NCBI GenBank assembly: GCA_003577005.1
Contig: QEUW01000224.1
Location: forward strand, 1-19,004
DNA from: Chloroflexota bacterium
GTDB taxonomy: Bacteria; Chloroflexota; Anaerolineae; Caldilineales; Caldilineaceae
Direction of reading: 5' to 3'
DNA length: 19,004 nucleotides
Positions 1 to 7,627 of the stretch are shown here, piece after piece. A program made the translations under genes and the position numbers. Under the pieces are notes generated by a model. That model was not told where the DNA came from and did not search any database. It saw only the letters and a list, made by a program, of their open reading frames with translations. Positions within the stretch are counted from its first letter, which is position 1; each line of letters begins with the position of its first letter.

Positions 1-1
1 G

Positions 2-217
2 CGCACCACCGGGCTGGTCGGCTTTACCGTCCACGGCTGGACAGCCGACGATTGCCGGGCGCTGGTGGAGCGGCTCTACCGGCAGCAGCGTATTCTCATC
101 AAGTTTCAGCCAGAGCATACCGGGCTGCGCGTCTCCATCGCCGCCTTCAACACGGCGGACGAAGTGGACACACTGCTATCGGCTATGCAACGGGAACTGG
201 AGTGTCAAGACCGATAA
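2..217 (+). CDS. Probable class V aminotransferase / cysteine desulfurase-like protein, C-terminal 71 residues (partial)
   Basis: An open frame enters from the left edge and ends at TAA 215-217, giving 71 residues. It reads RTTGLVGFTVHG, then a helical stretch (ADDCRALVERLYRQQRI), then a strand containing GLRVSIAAFNTADEVDTLL. A small domain with an Arg-x-Ser strand followed by an Asn-Thr/Glu-x-Asp-x-hydrophobic helix is the usual C-terminal end of fold-type I, PLP-dependent class V aminotransferases such as isopenicillin-N epimerase-like proteins and cysteine desulfurases. The PLP lysine and the rest of the catalytic domain lie outside the window, so substrate and reaction cannot be stated. 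The next gene on the same strand starts about 80 bases later and could be co-transcribed. The family call rests only on the C-terminal pattern. Confidence 0.55.
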   Translation, partial: RTTGLVGFTVHGWTADDCRALVERLYRQQRILIKFQPEHTGLRVSIAAFNTADEVDTLLSAMQRELECQDR

Positions 218-219
218 GC

Positions 220-261
220 AAAACAGCGCGCGCCGAGTTTGCTCTGTGTTGCCGCTGTTTT
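220..261 (+). terminator. Hairpin after the aminotransferase gene, possible weak terminator
   Basis: AAAACAGCG at 220-228 is perfectly complementary to CGCTGTTTT at 253-261, with a 24-nt loop. The right arm ends in four T residues and begins three bases after the upstream stop codon. The long loop and short T tract make it a poor intrinsic terminator, so it may only protect the mRNA end. Confidence 0.3.
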
Positions 262-296
262 CTGTTGCCAACGCACGAACCAGGGGATAGGATGCC

Positions 297-1274
297 ATGC
301 ACGTTCAAGCATTTGAGCTTTCAGAACTGCCCCGGCTGCGCAAAGAAAGCGGCTGGCTGACGGTTGCCCCGCGCGCCGATGGTGGCGAATGGCGTCTCCC
401 TTTTTTATACGTGACGGGGAGCGCACCCGGTTCCACCCTGGTTGTCACGGCCGCAGTGCATGGCGATGAGTACGAGGGGGTGGAGACCATTGCCCGGCTC
501 TTTCGCCAGGTGCAGCCGGCAGAGATGCGGGGTACGCTGGCGCTGCTGCCGGTCTGCAACCTGCCGGCCTACGAAAGCGCCCAGCGCAGCAGCCCTATCG
601 ACGGGCTCAACCTGGCGCGTGTCTTCCCCGGCGACCGGCATGGCACGATCACCCAGCGCATCGCCTACTGGATGACCGAAAAGTTGCTCAAGCACGCCGA
701 CTTCTACATCGACCTGCACAGCGGTGGGATTGCCTACAACATCCCCACGCTCATCGGCTATATCCGCGACGACGGGCCGTTGGGGCAGGCGTCGCTGGCC
801 GGGGCGTGCGCCTTTGGCGTACCGGTGCTCTGGGGCCATCCGTTGCCCATTGCGCCGGGACGCACCGTTTCCGCTGCCACCGACCTGGGCGTGCCTTCGC
901 TCTATACCGAGGCGCCCGGCGGTGGCTATGCCCGCTCCGTGGATGTCGCCACTTTTACGCAGGGTGTTATCAACATCATGCGCCACCTGGGGATGCTGAC
1001 CGGCGCCCCGCAGCCTCAACCCGTGACGCATCATCTCATCGGGCATGGCGACCTGGACAGCGTGATCAGTGCTCAGGCTGCCGGCTACTTCCGCGCTGAA
1101 GTGGAACTGCTGGCCGAGGTGGATGTGGGCCAACGGCTGGGCGTGGTGCAGGATTTTGCCGGTGAAGTGGTGCAGGAGGTGCGCGCCGATCAGGCCGGTG
1201 TGGTGGTCATGTTGCGCCGGCTGCATCGTGTCCACGTGGGTGAGGGGTTGGCGCATATTACGGGCCGGCTCTAG
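297..1274 (+). CDS. Succinylglutamate desuccinylase/aspartoacylase-family zinc deacylase (M14-like)
   Basis: This 325-residue protein has the zinc-carboxypeptidase-like signature of the AstE/AspA family. H55-G-D-E58 gives the first two metal ligands, and DLHSGG places the third at H141. The substrate-binding stretch NLPAYESAQRSSPIDGLNLARVFPG lies at about residues 88-112, and LYTEAPGGG at about 202-210 carries E205, the likely catalytic glutamate. Family members hydrolyse N-acyl amino acids or related amides; the RxSPxDGLN pattern is also seen in diaminobutyrate deacetylase (DoeB)-like members. Length is normal. The ATG follows a purine-rich AGGGGATAGGA. It lies between an aminotransferase and an HpcH-type aldolase, so it probably deacylates an imported compound for that pathway. 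Family is secure, substrate unknown. Confidence 0.88.
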   Translation: MHVQAFELSELPRLRKESGWLTVAPRADGGEWRLPFLYVTGSAPGSTLVVTAAVHGDEYEGVETIARLFRQVQPAEMRGTLALLPVCNLPAYESAQRSSPIDGLNLARVFPGDRHGTITQRIAYWMTEKLLKHADFYIDLHSGGIAYNIPTLIGYIRDDGPLGQASLAGACAFGVPVLWGHPLPIAPGRTVSAATDLGVPSLYTEAPGGGYARSVDVATFTQGVINIMRHLGMLTGAPQPQPVTHHLIGHGDLDSVISAQAAGYFRAEVELLAEVDVGQRLGVVQDFAGEVVQEVRADQAGVVVMLRRLHRVHVGEGLAHITGRL

Positions 1275-1335
1275 GGCTTTAATTGATGGTGGTGCGGTAT
1301 CGTGATCCTGACAAATCGAACTGTAGGAGAGTTTC

Positions 1336-2118
1336 ATGCGCAAGAGCAAAATGCTCGCCAAGTTTCGTAGCGGCGGCTTTGCCCGTGTCTGTGGGCTGGG
1401 CCATTATCTGCCCTTTTTTGTCCGCTATGCGGCGCACTTTCGCTATGATGGCATCTGGCTTGACCTGGAGCATCGTGCAATGGATGCGCGCGAGGTGCAG
1501 ATGCTCATCGGCCTCTGTAAGTACAACGACATCGACTGCATGGTGCGCTCGCCCACGTTGGAGCGTACCAAGCTCTATCGCTACCTGGAGGATGGCGCGG
1601 CCGGCTTTCTCGTGCCGTTGGTTTCCGACCCGCAGATGGCCTACGACCTGGTGCAGGCCATCAAATATCCCCCCATTGGCAATCGCGGGCTTGACGGCGC
1701 AGGCTTCGATGGTGATTACGGCATCGATGTCTGGTTCCCCGGCAGCGCCTACACCGACGACGCCAACCGCGAGACCTTTATCATCACCCAAGTCGAGACC
1801 CTACAGGCCGTGGCCCATGCCGACGAGATCGCCTCGATTGAGGGCATCAATGGCCTCTTCATCGGGCCGGCGGACCTGGGGCTACGCATTACCAATGCCC
1901 CGGCCGGCAGCAACCTCACTATGGAAAAGGCCATCGAAATCGTCGCTGCGGCGGCTCAGAAACACAACAAGATTTGGGGCATCACCGCTGGCTCGGTGGA
2001 CGAGATCCAGCGCTTCCGGGCCATGGGTGCACAGATGGTGCCCTGGGGAGGGGACTTTGCGCTCATGAACGTGCTCAAGAATTGCAGCGTCGAGCTGGAT
2101 ACCCTGCCAGGGGCGTAG
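1336..2118 (+). CDS. HpcH/HpaI aldolase/citrate lyase-family protein
   Basis: This 260-residue class II, metal-dependent aldolase-type protein has the family signatures in order: WLDLEH at residues 41-46 with the catalytic-type H46, MVRSP with R71, the metal-binding E154 in TQVET, and GLFIGPADLGLR with metal ligand D180. Relatives such as HpaI, RhmA and GarL cleave 2-keto-3-deoxy acids to pyruvate (or pyruvate-like acids) and an aldehyde. The start is well supported by GTAGGAGAG seven to fifteen bases upstream. A lactonase, an aldo/keto reductase and two importers nearby suggest a sugar-acid or aromatic side-chain pathway. The substrate is not deducible. Length matches the family and no key residue is missing. 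Confidence 0.9.
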   Translation: MRKSKMLAKFRSGGFARVCGLGHYLPFFVRYAAHFRYDGIWLDLEHRAMDAREVQMLIGLCKYNDIDCMVRSPTLERTKLYRYLEDGAAGFLVPLVSDPQMAYDLVQAIKYPPIGNRGLDGAGFDGDYGIDVWFPGSAYTDDANRETFIITQVETLQAVAHADEIASIEGINGLFIGPADLGLRITNAPAGSNLTMEKAIEIVAAAAQKHNKIWGITAGSVDEIQRFRAMGAQMVPWGGDFALMNVLKNCSVELDTLPGA

Positions 2119-2122
2119 TAGA

Positions 2123-2155
2123 TGCCCCAAATGGGTGTGTCCGAAAGTTGGGGCA
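2123..2155 (+). terminator. Hairpin after the aldolase gene
   Basis: TGCCCCAA at 2123-2130 pairs perfectly with TTGGGGCA at 2148-2155 around a 17-nt loop, starting four bases after the TAG stop. No T tract follows, so factor-independent termination is doubtful. It could be an mRNA-end stabiliser. Confidence 0.3.
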
Positions 2156-2296
2156 GGTTGGATGACTCGCATTCCGGGAAAGGGCCGCATTGCATCGAAC
2201 GACCGGAAAGTCTCTCGCTCTTGCCTGGAATGCAGGCGCCGCCACTTCGGCCCCAATCCTGGACGCACCCTGACCAAACGGCTCCGAACAGGTCGT

Positions 2297-2325
2297 TTGA
2301 CAAAGGTCACAAAGTATGTTGTAGT
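2297..2325 (+). promoter_or_regulatory. Sigma70-type promoter of the sugar ABC importer operon
   Basis: A consensus -35 TTGACA (2297-2302) is followed by a 17-bp spacer and a -10 TGTAGT (2320-2325, 4 of 6 consensus bases). Transcription would start near 2332, about 180 bases before the binding-protein ATG at 2515, leaving a long leader that contains the palindrome at 2353-2373. This is a pattern match only. Confidence 0.55.
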
Positions 2326-2352
2326 AAAGTATCTGTTCGTGTCAGGGTCTCC

Positions 2353-2373
2353 TTGTTTCGCGGAGCGAAACAA
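2353..2373. promoter_or_regulatory. Palindromic operator-like site downstream of the importer promoter
   Basis: TTGTTTCGC (2353-2361) and GCGAAACAA (2365-2373) form a perfect 9+9 bp inverted repeat around GGA. It lies roughly at +21 to +41 relative to the predicted start, a usual position for a repressor operator of the LacI, ROK or DeoR kind in sugar-uptake operons. No regulator gene is present in the window. In RNA the same bases would form a tight triloop hairpin, so a structural leader role is the alternative. Confidence 0.5.
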
Positions 2374-2514
2374 AACAAGAGTTAAAGACTCCTCAACAAC
2401 GAGCAATATGGCGGCGATGACCGCACGCACGCCTGTCCCGCACGTAGCGCGGCCTTTTCATCGTCAACCCAATTTCCACATCAAGTCTTCAGCTTTGCAG
2501 AGGAGGAAGAGTCC

Positions 2515-3870
2515 ATGTTTCGTCAACACCCTGGAAACTCTCGGAGGCAGTGGCAGCCCCTTGCCCTGCTTCTAGTCGTGGCCTTGTTGAGCGCAGCGTG
2601 TGCCCCGGTCGGTGCGCCCGCTGCCGGCGGTGAGGGCGCACCGACCGAGCGCCCCAAGCTTACCGTCTGGGTCGGTGTGACCTTTACGCCCGACGCCGAT
2701 GCCTATCACGATGACCTGATGCGACAGTGGGGCGAAGAGAATGGCGTCGAGATCGAGATCGCCCGCATGTCGCAGGATGAACGCCGCCCCCGCTGGCAGA
2801 CGGCCATCGAGACCAAGCAATTCCCTGATTGTGCAGCGATTGAACTCAACGACCTGCCCAAATTCATCGTCAGCGGCGACCTGGTCGAGACCACCGAAGT
2901 GATCGAGCGGCTCAACCAGCAGGCTGGCGGACTCACCGATGGCGCCTTCTTGGCCGGGCGCACCGCCGATGGCAAGCACTGGTCGATCCCCAGCTTTAGC
3001 TCGACTGAGATTTTCTACGTCCGTTCGGACAAAGTGGCCGAAGCCGGCCTGGAGTTGCCCGAGACATGGGAAGACACGATCGCCATTGCCCAGGCCATCA
3101 ATGATCCGGAAAACCAATTCTGGGGCTGGGGCATGCAGATCGGCACCCCGTCTTGGGACTCGGAAGTGCAGTTCACTTCCCTCCTCTGGTCCTATGGTGG
3201 CCGCACTTGGGACGAAGAAGGCAAGCCGGCTATCGATTCGCCGGAGACGCGCCAGGTGCTCGACCTGGTCAAGGGCATGTGGGACGCCGGCCTGATCCCG
3301 CCTGATGCCATCACCTGGGATGACGCCGGCAACAACCGCGCCTATCAGAGTGAAATTGCGGGCATGGTGCTCAATACAGGCAGCATCCTCGCCTACCTCC
3401 AAACCGAAGACCCGGAACTGCTGGAGAAGACCGCTGCCATCCCCGTGCCAGCCGGTCCCGAGGGTCGCTTTATCTCTGGTTATTACTACCAGTGGGGCGC
3501 CTTCAATACCAGCCCTCATGCCGATCTCTGTCTCCAGATGATGGAGTGGCTGCTGTCGCCTGAAAATCTCCAGGGCTTTTACGAAGCGGGGGGCGGTAAC
3601 ATGCTACCCGTTTATAAAGATATGCTCAACCACGAAATGTGGCAGGACCCGTACCGCAAGGTGCTGGCCGACATGGTGCCCTATACCCGCCCGCAAGGCT
3701 ACCCTGGCCTGACCACTCCGTGGGTGCTCGACGCCTGGATGGACCACACCATGGTGAAGATGCTCAACCGTGTGTTGGTGGACGGGTGGAGCAACGATGA
3801 GGCCATCGCCGAGGCTGATGCGGCGTTGTGGAAGTGGTACAACGACTGGCAAGAAACGCTGGCGCAGTAG
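2515..3870 (+). CDS. Sugar ABC transporter substrate-binding lipoprotein (family 1)
   Basis: This 451-residue secreted binding protein starts with a positively charged N terminus, a hydrophobic core (LALLLVVALL) and the lipobox LSAAC, so it should be lipid-anchored at C29 outside the membrane. An Ala/Pro-rich stretch follows, then the fold typical of CUT1 sugar-binding proteins: an early strand LTVWVGVTFTPDADAYHDDLM, a middle segment YVRSDKVAEAGLELPETWEDTIAIAQAI, and a C-terminal region rich in Trp and Tyr. The start is fixed by a strong AGGAGGAAGAG upstream. It is the first gene behind the predicted promoter, followed by two permeases. The ligand is probably a sugar, oligosaccharide or glycerol-phosphate-like compound; the exact one is unknown. 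Confidence 0.9.
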   Translation: MFRQHPGNSRRQWQPLALLLVVALLSAACAPVGAPAAGGEGAPTERPKLTVWVGVTFTPDADAYHDDLMRQWGEENGVEIEIARMSQDERRPRWQTAIETKQFPDCAAIELNDLPKFIVSGDLVETTEVIERLNQQAGGLTDGAFLAGRTADGKHWSIPSFSSTEIFYVRSDKVAEAGLELPETWEDTIAIAQAINDPENQFWGWGMQIGTPSWDSEVQFTSLLWSYGGRTWDEEGKPAIDSPETRQVLDLVKGMWDAGLIPPDAITWDDAGNNRAYQSEIAGMVLNTGSILAYLQTEDPELLEKTAAIPVPAGPEGRFISGYYYQWGAFNTSPHADLCLQMMEWLLSPENLQGFYEAGGGNMLPVYKDMLNHEMWQDPYRKVLADMVPYTRPQGYPGLTTPWVLDAWMDHTMVKMLNRVLVDGWSNDEAIAEADAALWKWYNDWQETLAQ

Positions 3871-3966
3871 CTTCAAATCGTACGGATGTGAAGGGGCGGC
3901 GACGATATCTCTACAGGGATGCCGTGTCTGCCGCCTTTTCATGCCATACAGTACAAACAAACACTC

Positions 3967-4902
3967 ATGCAAGTTGAACTTAGCAAACCCGCTGTGCAGC
4001 CTATGCAGCCGGCGGACCCACTCCGCCGGGTATTGGGCCGCGATTACCGGCTGGGCTATGCGCTGCTCATCCCACTGATCCTGGTGATCTTTCTGCTGCT
4101 GGCCTACCCGATTGGCATGGCTATCTGGATCACGCTTCAGGACAAGACGATTGGCCTCCCCGGTCGCTTTATCGGGCTGAAAAACTACCGCGACTTGCTG
4201 ACCACCGACCCCTTCTTTTGGCAGGTGGTGCGCAACGGCTTTATCTTCACGATCGGCTCGGTGGCGCTCAAACTGGTTGTAGGGCTGATCATGGCGGTGG
4301 TGTTGAATCAGCCGATCCGCTTTCGCGGCTTTTTCCGCGGGCTGCTGCTTATGCCCTGGGTAGCGCCCACGGTGGTGACGGCGCTCAGTTGGCGCTGGAT
4401 CCTCGACCTGACCGGCGTGCTCAACCTCATGCTGCGCGACCTGGGCCTCATGCGCACCTCGATCCCGTGGCTGGCGCAATATGGAACGGCCATGTTTGCG
4501 CTCATTCTGGTCAACACCTGGCGCGGCTTTCCCTTCTTTGGCATCACCCTGCTGGCCGGGATGCAGGCGATCCCGCAAGAGCTGTACGAAGCCGCCGAGG
4601 TCGACGGCGCATCGGTCTGGCAGCGCTTCTGGCACGTCACCCTGCCCAGCCTGCGCACGGTGATCCTGGTAGTGACGATCCTCTCCACTATCTGGACCTT
4701 CAATGATTTTAGTGTGGTCTGGCTGCTCACCGGGGGTGGGCCGGGACACGCCACTGATGTCTTTGCCACCTACACCTACAAGCTGGGCTTTGTCACGTCG
4801 CGTCTGGGGTATGGGCAGACGGTCTCGGTGATCCTGGCGCCGGTGCTGATCGCGATCATCATGGTGCTCTCGCCGCTCATGCTGCGAGGGGAGGCTGACT
4901 AA
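3967..4902 (+). CDS. Sugar ABC transporter permease (MalF/UgpA-like)
   Basis: This is an inner-membrane permease of about 311 residues with six predicted transmembrane segments. The first (YALLIPLILVIFLLLAYPI) is followed by a periplasmic loop containing FIGLKNYRDLL, and the cytoplasmic EAA loop is EAAEVDGASVWQRFWHVTLP, the contact site for the ATPase. The GGGPGHATDVFATYTYKLGF segment near the C terminus is typical of CUT1 MalF-type subunits. The frame is open to an upstream ATG at 3919, but those 16 residues look non-native and precede the conserved N-terminal region; ATG 3967 is preferred, though neither start has a strong ribosome binding site. The stop overlaps the next gene's start by one base (TAATG), indicating translational coupling. 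Confidence 0.9.
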   Translation: MQVELSKPAVQPMQPADPLRRVLGRDYRLGYALLIPLILVIFLLLAYPIGMAIWITLQDKTIGLPGRFIGLKNYRDLLTTDPFFWQVVRNGFIFTIGSVALKLVVGLIMAVVLNQPIRFRGFFRGLLLMPWVAPTVVTALSWRWILDLTGVLNLMLRDLGLMRTSIPWLAQYGTAMFALILVNTWRGFPFFGITLLAGMQAIPQELYEAAEVDGASVWQRFWHVTLPSLRTVILVVTILSTIWTFNDFSVVWLLTGGGPGHATDVFATYTYKLGFVTSRLGYGQTVSVILAPVLIAIIMVLSPLMLRGEAD

Positions 4903-5744
4903 TGAGTAGCACACGCAACCAACGGCTGCTGCTGATGGGGCTTACCTATGTCGTCCTGGCCGGGCTGGTCTTTGGCGCCCTCTTCCCCTTCTATTGGATG
5001 GGGCTGACCTCGTTGCGCAAGGGAAAGCAGGTCTATGTCAAAGAGCAGGTGCTGGTGCCGCTCAACCTGACGTTGGAGAACTACCAGTTTATCTTTGCCG
5101 AGCGACCCACCGGGCAGTGGATGCGCAACAGCGTCGTCATGGCCTTTTCCAGCAGCACTCTCTCGGTCATCATCGGTGTGCTGGCGGGGTACAGCATCGT
5201 TCGGCTCAAGTTTCGTGGCAACCGCACCATTGCGCGTGGTGTGCTTTTTACGTACCTGCTGCCCTCGTCGCTGCTCTTTATCCCCATGTTTATCCTCATG
5301 TTCAACCTGCGACTGACAGAGGGGATGTGGGGTCTGTTGCTGGCCTATCTATCGTTCAATGTACCATTCTGCACCTGGCTGATCCTGGGCTATTTCCGCA
5401 GCATCCCCGAAGAGCTCGAAGACGCGGCGCGCATCGACGGCTGCACCCGCATGGGCGTACTGGCGCGCATTGTGTTGCCGTTGGCGGCGCCGGGGATCGT
5501 CACTGCCTTTATCTTTGGCTTTACCAACTCGTGGAACGAGTTTCTCTACGCCATCGTGCTGGTCAACCGCCGCGACTTGATGACGCTGCCCACTGGTTTG
5601 GGCAGCTATGTCATCGGCGATATCTTTCTGTGGGGTCCGCTCATGGCGACGGCTTTTGTCACGACGCTGCCGCCGGTGCTCCTCTTTATTGCGGTGCAGC
5701 GCTTTGTTGTCGCCGGCATGACCTTGGGGTCGGTCAAAGGATGA
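4902..5744 (+). CDS. Sugar ABC transporter permease (MalG/UgpE-like)
   Basis: This 280-residue permease pairs with the preceding subunit. It has an N-terminal membrane segment (LTYVVLAGLVFGALFPFYWMGLTSLR), the MalG-type stretch TLENYQFIF, and the EAA loop EDAARIDGCTRMGVLARIVLP, followed by the usual FTNSWNEFLYAIVLV segment. Its ATG shares a base with the upstream stop. No ATP-binding subunit follows; as with many CUT1 systems, a shared MsmK/UgpC-type ATPase encoded elsewhere probably powers it. Length and motif order are normal. Confidence 0.92.
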   Translation: MSSTRNQRLLLMGLTYVVLAGLVFGALFPFYWMGLTSLRKGKQVYVKEQVLVPLNLTLENYQFIFAERPTGQWMRNSVVMAFSSSTLSVIIGVLAGYSIVRLKFRGNRTIARGVLFTYLLPSSLLFIPMFILMFNLRLTEGMWGLLLAYLSFNVPFCTWLILGYFRSIPEELEDAARIDGCTRMGVLARIVLPLAAPGIVTAFIFGFTNSWNEFLYAIVLVNRRDLMTLPTGLGSYVIGDIFLWGPLMATAFVTTLPPVLLFIAVQRFVVAGMTLGSVKG

Positions 5745-5747
5745 GAG

Positions 5748-5796
5748 AATTGTGAATCGTCAACGGTCAATTGTGAATTATCAATGGTCGATGGTC
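5748..5796. repeat. Seven tandem degenerate heptamers between the two transporter operons
   Basis: Read in sevens from 5748 the sequence is AATTGTG, AATCGTC, AACGGTC, AATTGTG, AATTATC, AATGGTC, GATGGTC. Units 1-3 and 4-6 form a 21-bp repeat matching at 18 of 21 positions. The array starts just after the permease stop and ends about 60 bases before the next ATG. It resembles the short tandemly repeated repetitive (STRR) heptamers known from cyanobacterial intergenic regions. Function unknown. Confidence 0.7.
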
Positions 5797-5855
5797 GGTA
5801 TAGGGGCCTACCAACCGCCAAAAAATCGTGGCAAGTTTGAGAGGAGAATTGCACC

Positions 5856-7538
5856 ATGTCCAAGAACAATCGTAACCTCCATTGGCGTCGCAGGCAGGCG
5901 CTCTTTGGCCTGCTGATCGTCTGCGGCCTGCTCCTCGGTGCGTGCGTCCCCGCGGCAGCGCCCGCCACGCCAGAAACCTCGGCTGAGCCCGCCACCGCAG
6001 TCCCGGCTGTGTCCGCTGGCGAACAGGTGATGGTGGGCGCCTGGGTGGGCCCGTGCTGCAACCCAATCGAGTACGTCAACCCACTCAGCGCGGGCGGGGG
6101 CTATCACTGGTTCAACAAGATTTTTGGCCATCTGGTCACCTACAATGTCGAGTATACGGAGATCATTCCCGATCTGGCGGAAAGCTGGAGCATCTCTGAC
6201 GACAGCTTGACCTGGACCTTCAACCTGCGCGAGGGCGTCACCTGGCACGACGGCTCGCCCTTCACCGCCGACGACGTGATCTTCTCGATTGAACTCTGCG
6301 TCGACCCGAACACCACCTGTTGGCAAGCCGGCCCACTGGCAGTGATCGAGGGCGCGCAAGCATACATCGACGGTGACGCCGGCACGATCGGCGGGCTGGT
6401 CGCCGTAGACGAGACGACGCTCGAGATTACCACCGATGGCCCCACGGCGCCCTTGCTCGATGTGCTGGCTGAAACCTGGATTCTCCACAAGGCCAGTATG
6501 CAAGACATTCCGCGTGACCAGATCGACAACACGGAGTACTGGCGCACTGCTCCTATCGGCACCGGCCCCTTCAAGTTTTCGCAGTATGTCGAGGGGCAAT
6601 ATATCGAGACCGTCCGCTTTGACGACTACTGGCGCGGTGCCCCCAAGCTCGACAAACTGATCCGTCGCGAGTTCAAAGACCCGGCCACGGCACTACTCGC
6701 CTTCGATGCCGGCGAGATCGACTTTACCTATCTGACAGCCGACGAGGTCGAGCGCGAGTCGCAAAATCCCAACGCCGTGATCCACCCTGGCCCCTCGCAG
6801 GTGGACAACGCTCTCACGCTCAACCCAGAGTTCAACCCGCTCTTTGGCGAACCCATGTTCCGCCAGGCGATCCTCTACGCTATCGACCGCAAGTCGATCA
6901 TCGAGAGCATCTACAAGGGGGCGGCCGAACCGGTGCCCTGCCTGTACGGTAACCCCATCTATTACCCGGATGACATCGAGCAGTACGACTACAACCCCGA
7001 CAAGGCCAGAGAACTGCTGGCCGAACTGGGCGTGGACCCTGCCACGCTTGGCACCATCATTCTCGACACCTACTACAACGATCAGCTCTCGGCCGATGTG
7101 ATGACCGTGATGCAGGCCAACCTGGCCGATATCGGCATCAACGTGGAACTCATGCCGCTGGACGGGGCAGCCTGGAGTTCACGCTACTATGACCAGGGCG
7201 ACTCGCAGATGTCGTTTATCGGGGGCGCCAACGGTGCGGACCCCAATCGCGCTGTGCAGTATTTCTACTCTACCTCGCCGGGCAACAACTATAAGTATGC
7301 CAACGAAGAGCTAGACCGGTTGCTCGACCAGGGCCGCCAGGAGATGGACCCGGCGGCGCGCACCGCGATCTACCAGGAGGCCTGCCGTGTCCTCGGCCAG
7401 GATCAGCCGTGGATCTTCCTCTGGCAGACGGTGCGCTACGGCATCGTCTCGACCCGGGTTGCCAACTTCCTCTTCACCCCGGCCGCCGGTGGCGGGTCGT
7501 ACTACGATCAGGCGGAATTGTGGGAGATTGTGGAGTAG
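5856..7538 (+). CDS. Family 5 (peptide/nickel-type) ABC transporter substrate-binding lipoprotein
   Basis: This 560-residue binding protein of the OppA/DppA superfamily has a signal sequence ending in the lipobox LLGAC (lipidated C30), then a long Ala/Pro/Thr/Glu linker. Family landmarks follow: [18 protein letters not shown] and [23 protein letters not shown] near residues 100-150, [17 protein letters not shown] in the middle, and [19 protein letters not shown] at about 334-352. Such proteins bind peptides but also oligosaccharides, opines and other solutes. GAGAGGAGAA precedes the ATG. It heads a set with two Dpp-type permeases. The neighbouring reductase and lactonase favour a carbohydrate-like ligand over peptides, but this is inference. 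Confidence 0.92.
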   Translation: MSKNNRNLHWRRRQALFGLLIVCGLLLGACVPAAAPATPETSAEPATAVPAVSAGEQVMVGAWVGPCCNPIEYVNPLSAGGGYHWFNKIFGHLVTYNVEYTEIIPDLAESWSISDDSLTWTFNLREGVTWHDGSPFTADDVIFSIELCVDPNTTCWQAGPLAVIEGAQAYIDGDAGTIGGLVAVDETTLEITTDGPTAPLLDVLAETWILHKASMQDIPRDQIDNTEYWRTAPIGTGPFKFSQYVEGQYIETVRFDDYWRGAPKLDKLIRREFKDPATALLAFDAGEIDFTYLTADEVERESQNPNAVIHPGPSQVDNALTLNPEFNPLFGEPMFRQAILYAIDRKSIIESIYKGAAEPVPCLYGNPIYYPDDIEQYDYNPDKARELLAELGVDPATLGTIILDTYYNDQLSADVMTVMQANLADIGINVELMPLDGAAWSSRYYDQGDSQMSFIGGANGADPNRAVQYFYSTSPGNNYKYANEELDRLLDQGRQEMDPAARTAIYQEACRVLGQDQPWIFLWQTVRYGIVSTRVANFLFTPAAGGGSYYDQAELWEIVE

Positions 7539-7550
7539 CGATATAGTCGG

Positions 7551-7613
7551 GGGACAGGTAAGCAGGGAGACAGGTGAGTGTACATGCCTAGCTGTCTCCC
7601 TGTCTCCTGTTCC
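7551..7613. repeat. Long imperfect inverted repeat between binding protein and permease genes
   Basis: A 23-nt left arm (7551-7573) pairs with a 22-nt right arm (7592-7613). The core CAGGGAGACAG (7563-7573) matches CTGTCTCCCTG (7592-7602) perfectly, and the outer part pairs with a bulge and mismatches. It starts 13 bases after the binding-protein stop and ends just before the GGAG ribosome binding site (7617-7620) of the permease. Such a hairpin could stabilise the binding-protein transcript against the permease part, as in other importer operons. Confidence 0.65.
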
Positions 7614-7627
7614 AATGGAGTCACCTT

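Larger units (their letters stand above)
2119..2514. other. Non-coding gap holding hairpins, a promoter and an operator-like palindrome
   Basis: This 396-bp gap has no convincing coding frame. It contains a hairpin just after the aldolase stop (2123-2155), a second imperfect inverted repeat (2169-2178 with 2224-2233, arms GCATTCCGGG and CCTGGAATGC), a sigma70-type promoter (2297-2325), a 9+9 bp palindrome (2353-2373) and the ribosome binding site AGGAGGAAGAG just before 2515. It looks like the boundary between two transcription units. Confidence 0.6.

Noticed and set aside
405..1361. 318-residue open frame on the minus strand
   Set aside because: It lies fully over the deacylase gene, is rich in His, Arg and Gln typical of a GC-rich shadow frame, and shows no family motif.
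2135..2575. 146-residue frame in the gap before the sugar-binding protein
   Set aside because: It overlaps a promoter and palindrome and runs into the signal peptide of the next gene; no ribosome binding site or recognisable protein pattern.
2572..3519. 315-residue open frame on the minus strand
   Set aside because: It is antisense to the binding lipoprotein gene, which has clear family motifs, a signal peptide and a strong ribosome binding site.
3604..4914. 436-residue open frame on the minus strand
   Set aside because: It is antisense to the binding protein and MalF-like permease, with a low-complexity His/Arg/Asp/Gln composition typical of a shadow of membrane-protein codons.
5748..5796. 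Possible CRISPR-like array
   Set aside because: Units are 7 bp without spacers, so this is a short tandem repeat and not a CRISPR array.
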